Assembly (NCBI RefSeq): GCF_025995175.1
Contig: NZ_BAPV01000060.1
Coordinates: 124,001-188,000, forward strand
DNA from: Asaia krungthepensis NRIC 0535
Lineage (GTDB): Bacteria > Pseudomonadota > Alphaproteobacteria > Acetobacterales > Acetobacteraceae
Length of the DNA: 64,000 nucleotides
Reading direction: 5' to 3'
Of this stretch, positions 28,228 to 35,777 are shown piece by piece (positions within the stretch are counted from its first letter, which is position 1; every line of letters begins with the position of its first letter). The translations under genes were made by a program, and so were the position numbers. The notes beneath the pieces are model-generated. The model was not told the origin of the DNA. It was given only the letters and a program-made list of their open reading frames with translations, and made no database searches.

Positions 28228-28343
28228 GTGATGCGTCTCTTAGCGCAGCCCGACTGCCGATGCAATCGCCCCTGCCCCCGTTGACGAAGCCAGACAGCTT
28301 TGCGCATAGTCAGGCCCGTTGCCCGCTCGGACGAGCAGACGAC

Positions 28344-28400
28344 CCTCGCGATTTGAAAGGCCGGATTGCGGCGAGGTTAAACAACAGCGCTAAAGAGGCC
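28344..28400 (+). promoter_or_regulatory. SAM-II riboswitch (metA-motif aptamer) upstream of metZ
   Basis: P1 is CCTCGC (28344-28349) with GCGAGG (28371-28376). The conserved GATTTG follows the first arm (28350-28355). The 3' part carries TTAAAC, then GCTAAAGAGG (28389-28398), the conserved core of SAM-II. Pseudoknot pairing is available: GGCC (28359-28362) with GGCC (28397-28400), and TTG (28366-28368) with CAA (28382-28384). SAM-II sits upstream of methionine genes in alphaproteobacteria, and metZ starts 78 bases downstream. SAM binding would be expected to lower metZ expression. Family assignment is from recalled consensus, without a covariance search. Confidence 0.8.
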
Positions 28401-28477
28401 CGGGATCGTCCGCGTCCCAGGTTTTCCACGGCCAGAATCGCACCCTATCCCTCGGTGCATTTTGGAGTGTCTTTTCC

Positions 28478-29665
28478 ATGACAGATCAAACATATGGCCC
28501 GTCCACGCGCCTGCTTCACCAGGATGTCAGCCGCACGGAACATGGCGAAACCAGTGAATCCATCTTTCTGACCTCGGGCTTTGTCTATGACAGTGCCGAA
28601 CAGGCCGCTGCCACCTTCACCGGTGAGGTGACCCATTATCAGTATTCGCGCTTTGGCAACCCGACCACCGATGCACTTCAGGCGCGTCTGGCCCTGCTGG
28701 AAGGGGCCGAAGCCTGCATCGTCACCTCGAGCGGCATGGGAGCTGTTTCCTCCGCCTTATTGTCGCATCTGAAGCAGGGTGATCGCGTTGTCGCCTCACG
28801 TGCGCTGTTCGGCTCCTGCTACTGGATCGTGACGACGCTTCTGCCGCGTTATGGCATAGAGACGGTACTGGTCGATGGAGATGACTGGGCGGGCTGGGAG
28901 GCGGCGCTTTCTACCCCGGCGGGCGCCGTTCTCATCGAGAGTCCCTCTAACCCTATGCTGGACGTGCTCGACATCGAGCGCATCGCCACACTGGCGCACC
29001 AGGCCGGCGCTCTTCTGATGGTCGATAATGTCTTTGCCTCCCCCGTGGGACAGAAGCCCCTCGAACTTGGCGCGGACGTGGTGCTGTATTCCTGTACCAA
29101 GCATATTGACGGCCAGGGCCGTGTGCTCGGTGGAGCTGTTCTCGGGCGCAAGCAGTGGATCGAGGAAGTTCTTCAGCCGTTCACACGTAATACGGGGAAC
29201 GCGCTTTCTCCGTTCAATGCCTGGGTACTCCTCAAGGGGCTCGAGACCCTGCCGCTACGTGTCAACGCCATGGCGTCCAATGCGAGCGCCGTCGCGCATT
29301 TCCTGGAGAATCAACCGGGAATCAAGCGTGTATCCTATCCCGGTCTTGCCTCTCACCCGCAGCGCGCGCTGGTGGAGAAGCAGATGAGCAATGGGGGCTC
29401 TCTCGTTGCTTTCGAGGTCGAAGGCGGGAAGGATGCGGCATTCCGCTTCATGAACGCGTTCAGGCTGATCGCGATCTCGAACAATCTCGGTGATGCGCGG
29501 TCACTCGCCACCCATCCTGCCACGACCACCCATTCCAAGGTCGCCGCAGAGGAACGAGCCCGTCTTGGAATTACAGACGGGGCAATTCGTCTCTCGGTCG
29601 GGCTGGAGGATAGTGTCGATCTGATTGCCGATCTTAAACGAAGCCTTGCTGCGCTGAATGGCTGA
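28478..29665 (+). CDS. metZ: O-succinylhomoserine sulfhydrylase
   Basis: A gamma-family PLP enzyme (395 residues) that makes homocysteine from an acylated homoserine and sulfide, bypassing cystathionine. Signatures: YQYSRFGNPTTDALQARLALLEGAEA, the PLP phosphate site SSGMGAVSSALL, VDNVFASPVGQKPLELGAD, and YSCTKHIDGQGRVLGG with the Schiff-base lysine. The N-terminal SESIFLTSGFVYDSAEQAA is MetZ-like rather than MetB- or MetY-like. GGAG at 28464-28467 is the ribosome binding site. The SAM-II aptamer upstream supports a methionine role. Confidence 0.93.
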   Translation: MTDQTYGPSTRLLHQDVSRTEHGETSESIFLTSGFVYDSAEQAAATFTGEVTHYQYSRFGNPTTDALQARLALLEGAEACIVTSSGMGAVSSALLSHLKQGDRVVASRALFGSCYWIVTTLLPRYGIETVLVDGDDWAGWEAALSTPAGAVLIESPSNPMLDVLDIERIATLAHQAGALLMVDNVFASPVGQKPLELGADVVLYSCTKHIDGQGRVLGGAVLGRKQWIEEVLQPFTRNTGNALSPFNAWVLLKGLETLPLRVNAMASNASAVAHFLENQPGIKRVSYPGLASHPQRALVEKQMSNGGSLVAFEVEGGKDAAFRFMNAFRLIAISNNLGDARSLATHPATTTHSKVAAEERARLGITDGAIRLSVGLEDSVDLIADLKRSLAALNG

Positions 29666-29701
29666 TTGCCTTTGACGCAACCCTGAGCCTACAAGGCGGG
29701 C

Positions 29702-30178
29702 ATGTCGTCGCACAAGCCCGCCCCCTCCCGCCTCGCAGCCGATCCGGAAACGAGCATCATCGAAGCCATTGAAGCTGCACCGCGCTATGAAGCGACGACC
29801 GGCGATGTGACCGTGTCAGTGCGCAGCTTCTGGCTGGAGGACCAGTCACAACCTGAAGACCACCATTACGCCTGGGCCTATCATATCCGTATCGAGAATG
29901 GCGGTGATGAGACGATCCAGCTCCTGGGACGCTTCTGGGAGATCACCGATGGACGGGGCAAGACAGATCACGTCCATGGTGAGGGCGTCGTTGGCGAACA
30001 GCCGATCCTGATTGCGCAGGAAATTTTCGAATACACATCGGGCGTTGCACTCCCCACGCCCTGCGGCTTCATGCGCGGGGTCTATTCGATGATCATCCCC
30101 GCCACTGCCGAACGTTTCGACGTCGTCATCCCGGCTTTCAGCCTGGATAGTCCCCATCGTCTCGGTCTCGTTCACTGA
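29702..30178 (+). CDS. apaG: ApaG protein
   Basis: A 158-residue protein with the immunoglobulin-like DUF525/ApaG domain: HYAWAYHIRIENGGDETIQLLGRFWEITDGRG, VVGEQPILIAQEIFEYTSGVALPTPCGFMRGVYSM. ApaG was linked to Co/Mg resistance and Ap4A levels in enterics, but its biochemical role is unclear. A 35-residue N-terminal extension precedes the domain. The 3' end overlaps the convergent diguanylate cyclase gene by 41 bases. Confidence 0.93.
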   Translation: MSSHKPAPSRLAADPETSIIEAIEAAPRYEATTGDVTVSVRSFWLEDQSQPEDHHYAWAYHIRIENGGDETIQLLGRFWEITDGRGKTDHVHGEGVVGEQPILIAQEIFEYTSGVALPTPCGFMRGVYSMIIPATAERFDVVIPAFSLDSPHRLGLVH

Positions 30179-33098
30179 CAATCATGCGGCCACGTCCCTC
30201 AAGCTTGGCCTGATAAAGAGCCTGATCGGCCCTCTCCAGCGTATCTGCCCAGCTTTCCTCGGGAGAGGTACGCGCTATGCCCGCACTGCATCCGATTGTC
30301 AGCGCGCCCACCTTCGTCTCGAAGGGAGTCTCACTCAACGCGGCCAGTAGAAGGGCAACGCGTGCATGCGAGGCGTGGGCATCACCGTGGATGACAATCA
30401 GGAATTCCTCGCCGCCGTAGCGACCGATGATTTCATCGGGCTTCTTGTCTCTGAGCAGGCGTGACCCGATACCGGCGAGAATCTCGTCGCCAATCATGTG
30501 CCCGAACGTGTCATTGATCGCCTTGAAGTAGTCGACGTCGAAAAGCGCCAGTGTCGCCGAGCGATATTCACCGTCGTAATCAGGACGGGCGAGCTTTTCC
30601 AGCAGACGCTTCGCACTTGCCTCTGCCGTCCTACGATTCATCAGGCGGGTCAGACCATCCTGACGGGCCTGTTGCTCGAGAGCATCCTGCGCGGCGCGCA
30701 TCTCCCTGGTGCGCTCATCAACGAGAGCTTCGAGCCGTCTCTGGCGCTTGACCAGATAGCGGAACCTGAACCGCGTGAGAGCGTAAGGAACCGCCACGAC
30801 GGAAATGACGTAAACGGCGATAAGTGGCCATGTGGCCCACCAGGGGCGCTGCATCCTGATTTCAAGGATGATCGGCCTGGATATCAGATTGCGATTATCG
30901 TTGATGGCCTGCACCACAAGCCGTGAATGACCGGGCGGGACGAAATTGTAGCGTATCTCACCGGTTGTCGTCTTGATCCAGCTCTGATCGACACCCTCCA
31001 GCCGGTAACGAAAATAGGTTGTCGGTGCCAGAGCTGTATTGAGCGACCCTAGCGTCACCATCAGCGGATCGCGCGAAAAAGGGACGGCCTTTTCTGGCAG
31101 CAGATGATCGCCGAGCCGGACCTGCACGAAAACGGGATTTAATGCGGTTTTTTCGAAAAAATGCTCCGGATGCATCAGGTGTGAGACACCTCGAGTGGTG
31201 GTCACCCAGATCGTGCCGTCATGGTCCTCAGTCAGTCCCTGCTGATTGATGTTGGCTGAAATCAGCCCGTCATCCTTCGTCAGGCGGACCCATTGTTGGC
31301 CGTCATAAGCCGCAAGCCCGTTCTCGGTCCCAACCCACAGACGCCTGTGGGAGTCTGCGAGCAGGCTGAAGACGATAGGGGATCCCGTGCGCCCCGGATC
31401 GATCTGCTCGATATGTGCGACGCGTGCCCCTTCAAGGGTGAGATGGAGCAATCCTGCGCGCGCGCGCAGACCTCCGACCCACAGATCATCGTGAGAGGAA
31501 AATGCCATGGTCATCGGCGAAAAATCGCGTGAGTTCGGCCAGTGCGTGACGGCTTTCACCCAGTGCCCGTCGCTCCCCCGTCTGTAGAGAGCCCCGCCAA
31601 TGGCCGCCCATGGCGTACCGTCGTCACGCATGGCAAGGGCGCCCGAAGGTTTGTCCAGAGCTTTGCCTTTATCATCCGTCGCAAGCACCGGCGAGGAACC
31701 ATCACTCTCCATAAGCTCGAAGAGACCGTCATCGGAGACGATCCACAGCCTCGAGCCGTCAGCCGATTGCCCTAGCCCCATGACGCGGCTCATGGGCAGT
31801 TTGCGATCGCACACAAATCCCTGCGGGCGATCCTGACAATGGAGCAGGAACTGATCGTCTACGGGGGCCCAGTAACCCGAACTTCCGTCCTTCAATCCGA
31901 AGAAGAAATTCCCTTCGCGCAGACGCTCGCCGACCTCGTTATGATGCAGCGGATAGACCCCGTGGTCGGTGAACAGCAATTGCCGTCCGTTATCGGGCAG
32001 CACTGACCAGACCGATCGTATGCTCTGAGGCTCCAGATTTTCCCAGACGCCCCAGCCAATAAGTTTGGTCAGTTCGACAGCATCCTGAACGGTCCAGAGC
32101 TGTCTATCCTTGTCGACAAAGCCGAAATAGATATCTTGTTCACGAGATAATTCGTGGTTGAGCGAACTCCAGTAATCACCGTCATAGGACAGGAGGTGAC
32201 TTCCATCAAAGAACACCGTTGCGTCAGACGATCGGGCTGTGAAGAGCGGACGATCAATGATCGTTCCCCTGTCGAAATCCCAGCCCAACGGCAAAATCGT
32301 GACACGACCGCCGAGCTCCGGGATCAGGAGTTCTCCGCGACGGTAGGCGAAAAGAGATCGGTTTCCGCGTTCGTACATCTGCTTGGGTACCGCAGCATCC
32401 TGCGGCAATACGAACCGGTGAATACCCGTGACGTCGCTGAACTGATTTGTCGCAACATCCCGCAGAACAAGATGGCCGTCGAGTTGCTGGGCTTGCTTCC
32501 CGCCCATCGGCAGTGACGCTTCGCAAGCGAGCACGGGACCTGAGGCAAGACTGCAAGAATGCACTCCCCTCGAATCAAGGGCGAAAATGACGCTCCCTTC
32601 GACGTAAAGGTTCTGGATCCGTCGTACATTAGCGGTCCTGACCGTACGGAATTTGAAAGCCGCCGGGGACGTACGTGCACTGGTTGGCTGATCAGAAAGG
32701 TAGAGAGACCCATCACGTACGGCCAGCAAGCGGCCATCAGGCAGAAAACTCAGCGTGTCAGCATGGGAAACCGCCCCGCCTCCTCCAATCAGCGGAACCT
32801 CGTAAAATCGCTGACCTGAGAAAAAATAAAGGGCGCGTAGCGTGAGAGCATACAGGTACCCTTGCCGATCCTGCGCCATTCCGAAAATATACGAGCTGTC
32901 GATCCCATCGCGCTGGGAAAACAATCTCATTGGCAGATCAGCATCCGGGGCCGAACGAGCCTGGCCCTGCATCAACAGGGTGAACATCAGCGTGGCCAAA
33001 AGCCACGATTTCAAATGCGGGCGGCGCACGGCGGCTGCTGTTTCCCCGCAGGGCACAGCAGCCGTTTCAGGTTGGAAAGATGCACTTGAAGCTATCAC
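30138..33098 (-). CDS. Membrane diguanylate cyclase with periplasmic propeller sensor
   Basis: A 986-residue protein: signal/anchor helix (about 30-48); a large periplasmic two-component-regulator propeller (about 50-690), with repeats such as LWVGGLRARAGLLHL and LWVGTENGLAAYDG; a Y_Y_Y-type domain (YFRYRLEGVDQSW to about 760); a membrane helix (WPLIAVYVISVVAVPYAL); a coiled coil; and GGDEF (about 825-980) with RYGGEEFLIVI. It should make c-di-GMP from GTP in response to a periplasmic ligand. The inhibitory RxxD site is degenerate (KPDE at the expected spacing). GTG start with AGGAG four bases upstream. Propeller sensors of this kind are better known from Bacteroidetes polysaccharide regulators. 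Confidence 0.9.
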   Translation of the reverse strand: MIASSASFQPETAAVPCGETAAAVRRPHLKSWLLATLMFTLLMQGQARSAPDADLPMRLFSQRDGIDSSYIFGMAQDRQGYLYALTLRALYFFSGQRFYEVPLIGGGGAVSHADTLSFLPDGRLLAVRDGSLYLSDQPTSARTSPAAFKFRTVRTANVRRIQNLYVEGSVIFALDSRGVHSCSLASGPVLACEASLPMGGKQAQQLDGHLVLRDVATNQFSDVTGIHRFVLPQDAAVPKQMYERGNRSLFAYRRGELLIPELGGRVTILPLGWDFDRGTIIDRPLFTARSSDATVFFDGSHLLSYDGDYWSSLNHELSREQDIYFGFVDKDRQLWTVQDAVELTKLIGWGVWENLEPQSIRSVWSVLPDNGRQLLFTDHGVYPLHHNEVGERLREGNFFFGLKDGSSGYWAPVDDQFLLHCQDRPQGFVCDRKLPMSRVMGLGQSADGSRLWIVSDDGLFELMESDGSSPVLATDDKGKALDKPSGALAMRDDGTPWAAIGGALYRRGSDGHWVKAVTHWPNSRDFSPMTMAFSSHDDLWVGGLRARAGLLHLTLEGARVAHIEQIDPGRTGSPIVFSLLADSHRRLWVGTENGLAAYDGQQWVRLTKDDGLISANINQQGLTEDHDGTIWVTTTRGVSHLMHPEHFFEKTALNPVFVQVRLGDHLLPEKAVPFSRDPLMVTLGSLNTALAPTTYFRYRLEGVDQSWIKTTTGEIRYNFVPPGHSRLVVQAINDNRNLISRPIILEIRMQRPWWATWPLIAVYVISVVAVPYALTRFRFRYLVKRQRRLEALVDERTREMRAAQDALEQQARQDGLTRLMNRRTAEASAKRLLEKLARPDYDGEYRSATLALFDVDYFKAINDTFGHMIGDEILAGIGSRLLRDKKPDEIIGRYGGEEFLIVIHGDAHASHARVALLLAALSETPFETKVGALTIGCSAGIARTSPEESWADTLERADQALYQAKLEGRGRMIVSERDRDDGDYPG

Positions 33099-33213
33099 TC
33101 GACTCCTGAAATCCCCGCCTATTTTATCGTCTACGAAGTCTAGGTCATGCGGAAGGGCTAGTCGTTAAAAAGCCGCAATATCAGCTCAGCCCAACCCTGT
33201 CGTCATCTGGAGC

Positions 33214-33759
33214 TCAAACGAGCCTGTACACCCCAACTGCGACCGAGCGATAGGCCGCAAGAGCGATGCTCTCAGACGTACCGACCACGCAGTTACCGTA
33301 CAGCGCGCAGGGATCGGCATGCCCACCGGCAGGCGGACGCGGTCCGGCAAGAGCGATGCTCTCAGACGTACCGACCACGCAATTGCCGTAAAGCGCGCAG
33401 GGATCGGCATGCCCACCGGCAGGCGGACGCGGTCCGGCAAGGGCGATGCTCTCAAACGTGCCGACCACGCAATTGCCATACAGCGCGCAGGGATCGGCAT
33501 GCCCACCAGCAGGCGGACGCGGACCGGCAAGGGCGATGCTCTCAGACGTGCCGACCACGCAATTGCCATACAGCGCGCAGGGATCGGCATGCCCACCAGC
33601 CGGGGGACGCGGACCGGCAAGGGCAATATGCGCCTCTGATGAGGAAGCCCCATGCCCGACGCTGCCGGTGGATGCAGCAGCCAATGAGCCAAGCGAGGTA
33701 ATCGTTCCGGTTACGATAAGTACGGAGAGTGACTTCGAAACAAGAGAGCGAATAGACAT
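33214..33759 (-). CDS. Exported protein of four 30-residue repeats with CALYGNC cysteine pairs, unknown function
   Basis: A 181-residue protein. Residues 1-30 are a good signal peptide (MSIRSLVSKSLSVLIVTGT, cleavage near LAAAS). After a Ser/Gly spacer come four head-to-tail units of 30 residues (45-74, 75-104, 105-134, 135-164). Each contains GPRPPAGGHADPCALYGNC followed by VVGTSES and IALA. The only residue change is Ser102 to Phe. Cys pairs (61/67, 91/97, 121/127, 151/157) enclose five residues and could form small disulfide loops in the periplasm. The last 17 residues are unrelated. The minus frame is chosen because of the signal peptide and because DNA differences between copies are mostly silent in it. 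The ribosome binding site is weak. No known family recognised; it could be a peptide precursor, a structural repeat or a ligand-binding array. Confidence 0.75.
   Translation of the reverse strand: MSIRSLVSKSLSVLIVTGTITSLGSLAAASTGSVGHGASSSEAHIALAGPRPPAGGHADPCALYGNCVVGTSESIALAGPRPPAGGHADPCALYGNCVVGTFESIALAGPRPPAGGHADPCALYGNCVVGTSESIALAGPRPPAGGHADPCALYGNCVVGTSESIALAAYRSVAVGVYRLV
33257..33616. repeat. Four tandem 90-bp direct repeats
   Basis: Units at 33257-33346, 33347-33436, 33437-33526 and 33527-33616, directly contiguous, with a partial fifth after 33617. The period of 90 keeps the reading frame. Copies differ at a handful of positions. Two units carry AGAGC-GAT-GCTCT, a short inverted repeat; the other two have GGGC in the first arm. 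There are no unique spacers, so this is not a CRISPR array. Confidence 0.97.
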
Positions 33760-34242
33760 GGGGCAGATCCATTTTCAAACGCGAGCGTTATTGCTTGCCC
33801 AATTAATGGATCGATATACCCAGCAAGTCTCGCGTCGATATGGAATGCCCCAACGGCAGAGTTATAAAAGAACAGAATAATCTGTATTGGTTCTTGTTTT
33901 TTGTTGATGATGTTTCCTGCCTTATTTACGTTTTTCTTGCCCCACAATCTGGGCTCCAATCCTCTGTTTCCGGTTATATTCCCATCAATACCCGTTACTC
34001 TCTTTTTTGATGATAAATTAACCGAATATTAGTCTCGCGACTGGGAGAGCTGGAGGCAGGCCAACAGACACTCAAGCGGCGTTCAGATCACACTCTGAAC
34101 CCAACATGTGGATCACAACGAATTTGGTTTGAATTAACGTGACAAAAGCTTAAAGATCACACTGACTTTGGGATTTCTCGTGTGATAACGGCGATCCCAC
34201 GGCTGGCCCTGCCATAGACTGCTACGACTAAGGTCTTCCCAT
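33760..34242. promoter_or_regulatory. AT-rich divergent region with repeated GATCACA motifs
   Basis: A 483-base gap between the repeat-protein gene and the sugar symporter, AT-rich compared with the genes. GATCACAC occurs at 34086-34093 and 34155-34162, GATCACA at 34111-34117, and the inverted GTGTGAT at 34180-34186. The first lies inside an inverted repeat TTCAG/CTGAA. These could be operators for the symporter; no regulator gene is adjacent. No convincing reading frame is present. Confidence 0.45.
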
Positions 34243-35646
34243 ATGAGTAACGTTACAGCCTCTTCTCCAATAGAAACCAAGCTTCCACTGGTAGGGAAAA
34301 TGATGCTCGCTGCCATTCTGGCAGCAGTCGCCGGGCTGATGTTCGGTCTCGACATCGGTGTGATTTCCGGCGCGCTCGGCTTCATTGCCAAGGAATTTCA
34401 GGCGAGCGACACCGCCCAGGAATGGATTGTGTCGTCCATGATGTTCGGTGCGGCTGTCGGCGCGCTGGCCGCCGGTCGTCTTTCCTATGGCCTGGGCCGC
34501 AAGAAGGCTCTGGTGTTCAGTGCTGCCCTGTTTGTTCTGGGCGCGATCTGCTGCGTCATTGCTCACTCGATCACGCTGCTGATCGTCGCGCGCGCGATCC
34601 TTGGCCTTGCTATCGGCATCGCCAGCTTTGTAGCGCCTCTCTACATTTCCGAAGTTGCTGACGAGCAGCGTCGCGGCAGCCTGATCTCGGTCTATCAGCT
34701 GATGATCACCATTGGCATTCTGCTCGCATTCATCTCCGATGCGCTTTTCGCCTATTCCGGTGCATGGCGCTGGATGCTCGGCATCGTGGCCGTGCCGGGT
34801 GCTGTTTTTCTCGTAGGGTCCCTGTTCCTTCCCGACAGCCCGCGCTGGCTCATGCTGCGTGGTCGTCATGACGAGGCGCTGGAAACACTTGCTTCGCTCC
34901 GCACCACCCGTGAAGAGGCCGAAAGCGAGATTCGTGACATCGCTGCAGGATTGCAGCAGAAGCAGCGTGGCTTCTCGCTCTTCCTTGAGAACCCGAATTT
35001 CCGTCGCTCGGTCATGCTGGGTATCGGCCTACAGATCGTGCAGCAGCTCACGGGCATCAACATCGTGATGTATTATGCACCGCGCATCTTCGAAGTCGCT
35101 GGTTTCGGTCAGGACGGTCAGATGTGGGGCACGGCCATCGTGGGCCTGGTAAACATGCTGGCTACCTTTATCGCCATCGGCTTCGTCGATCGTTGGGGCC
35201 GTCGTCCGATGCTTATCGCGGGCTTCATCATCATGGCTGTCGGCATGGGCGCTCTGGCGATCCTGCTTTCGCTCGGCCAGGATTCGGGCACCATGATGCA
35301 CTACCTCTCGGTCGGTGTGCTCCTCCTGTTCATCACAGGTTTCGCCTTCTCGGCCGGTCCGCTCATCTGGGTGCTCTGCGCGGAGGTTCAGCCTCTTCAG
35401 GGTCGTGATTTCGGCATCGCTTGCTCAACCTTCACCAACTGGATCGCCAACATGATCGTTGGCGCGACCTTCCTGACGCTGCTGGGCACGCTTGGCGCCT
35501 CGCACACCTTCTGGCTGTATGCAGCACTCAATGCTGTGTTCATCCTCGTGACGCTTGCCTTCGTGCCTGAAACGCGCGGCGTTTCGCTCGAATCTCTCGA
35601 GCGCAAACTGAACCAGGGTGTCCGTCTGCGCGATATCGGTCGCTGA
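34243..35646 (+). CDS. Sugar/H+ symporter of the MFS sugar-porter family
   Basis: A 467-residue, 12-helix inner-membrane transporter most like GalP/XylE/AraE. Sugar-porter signatures are all present: GLMFGLDIGVISGAL in helix 1, GRKKALV in loop 2-3, RAILGLAIGIASFVAPLYISE with R-x3-G-x3-G, PDSPRWLMLRGR before the central loop, QQLTGINIVMYYAP in helix 7 and PETRGVSLE at the C-end. It probably imports galactose, xylose, arabinose or glucose with protons; the exact sugar is not readable. AAGG about 10 bases upstream serves as ribosome binding site. It appears monocistronic, ending at a strong terminator. Confidence 0.92.
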   Translation: MSNVTASSPIETKLPLVGKMMLAAILAAVAGLMFGLDIGVISGALGFIAKEFQASDTAQEWIVSSMMFGAAVGALAAGRLSYGLGRKKALVFSAALFVLGAICCVIAHSITLLIVARAILGLAIGIASFVAPLYISEVADEQRRGSLISVYQLMITIGILLAFISDALFAYSGAWRWMLGIVAVPGAVFLVGSLFLPDSPRWLMLRGRHDEALETLASLRTTREEAESEIRDIAAGLQQKQRGFSLFLENPNFRRSVMLGIGLQIVQQLTGINIVMYYAPRIFEVAGFGQDGQMWGTAIVGLVNMLATFIAIGFVDRWGRRPMLIAGFIIMAVGMGALAILLSLGQDSGTMMHYLSVGVLLLFITGFAFSAGPLIWVLCAEVQPLQGRDFGIACSTFTNWIANMIVGATFLTLLGTLGASHTFWLYAALNAVFILVTLAFVPETRGVSLESLERKLNQGVRLRDIGR

Positions 35647-35702
35647 TCGCCCGGCTCCGGTATTGCCTGCAGCAATGCCGGGCAGGATCTGAATGAGGGA
35701 GA

Positions 35703-35733
35703 GGGCCTTGCGGCGTGCTGCAAGGCCCTTTTT
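35703..35733 (+). terminator. Rho-independent terminator after the sugar symporter
   Basis: Perfect 9-bp stem GGGCCTTGC (35703-35711) and GCAAGGCCC (35720-35728), an 8-base loop and five T residues. Confidence 0.92.
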
Positions 35734-35777
35734 CTTGGCTTGACGACGTTAAAACAAAGCAGCATTCCCTGAACATC

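Noticed and set aside
33257-33616. Regular 90-base periodicity suggesting a CRISPR array
   Set aside because: The repeats are contiguous with no unique spacers, keep one reading frame and encode a repeated peptide after a signal sequence; no cas genes are near.
33319-33880. Two plus-strand open frames across the tandem repeats (33319-33639 and 33446-33880)
   Set aside because: Openness follows from the 90-base period. They lack a signal peptide and ribosome binding site, and in the first of them the copies would differ at many residues, unlike in the minus frame.
33711-33959. Minus-strand 82-codon frame overlapping the start of the repeat protein
   Set aside because: It ends inside another gene, has no ribosome binding site and mixed low-complexity composition; the DNA is AT-rich promoter.
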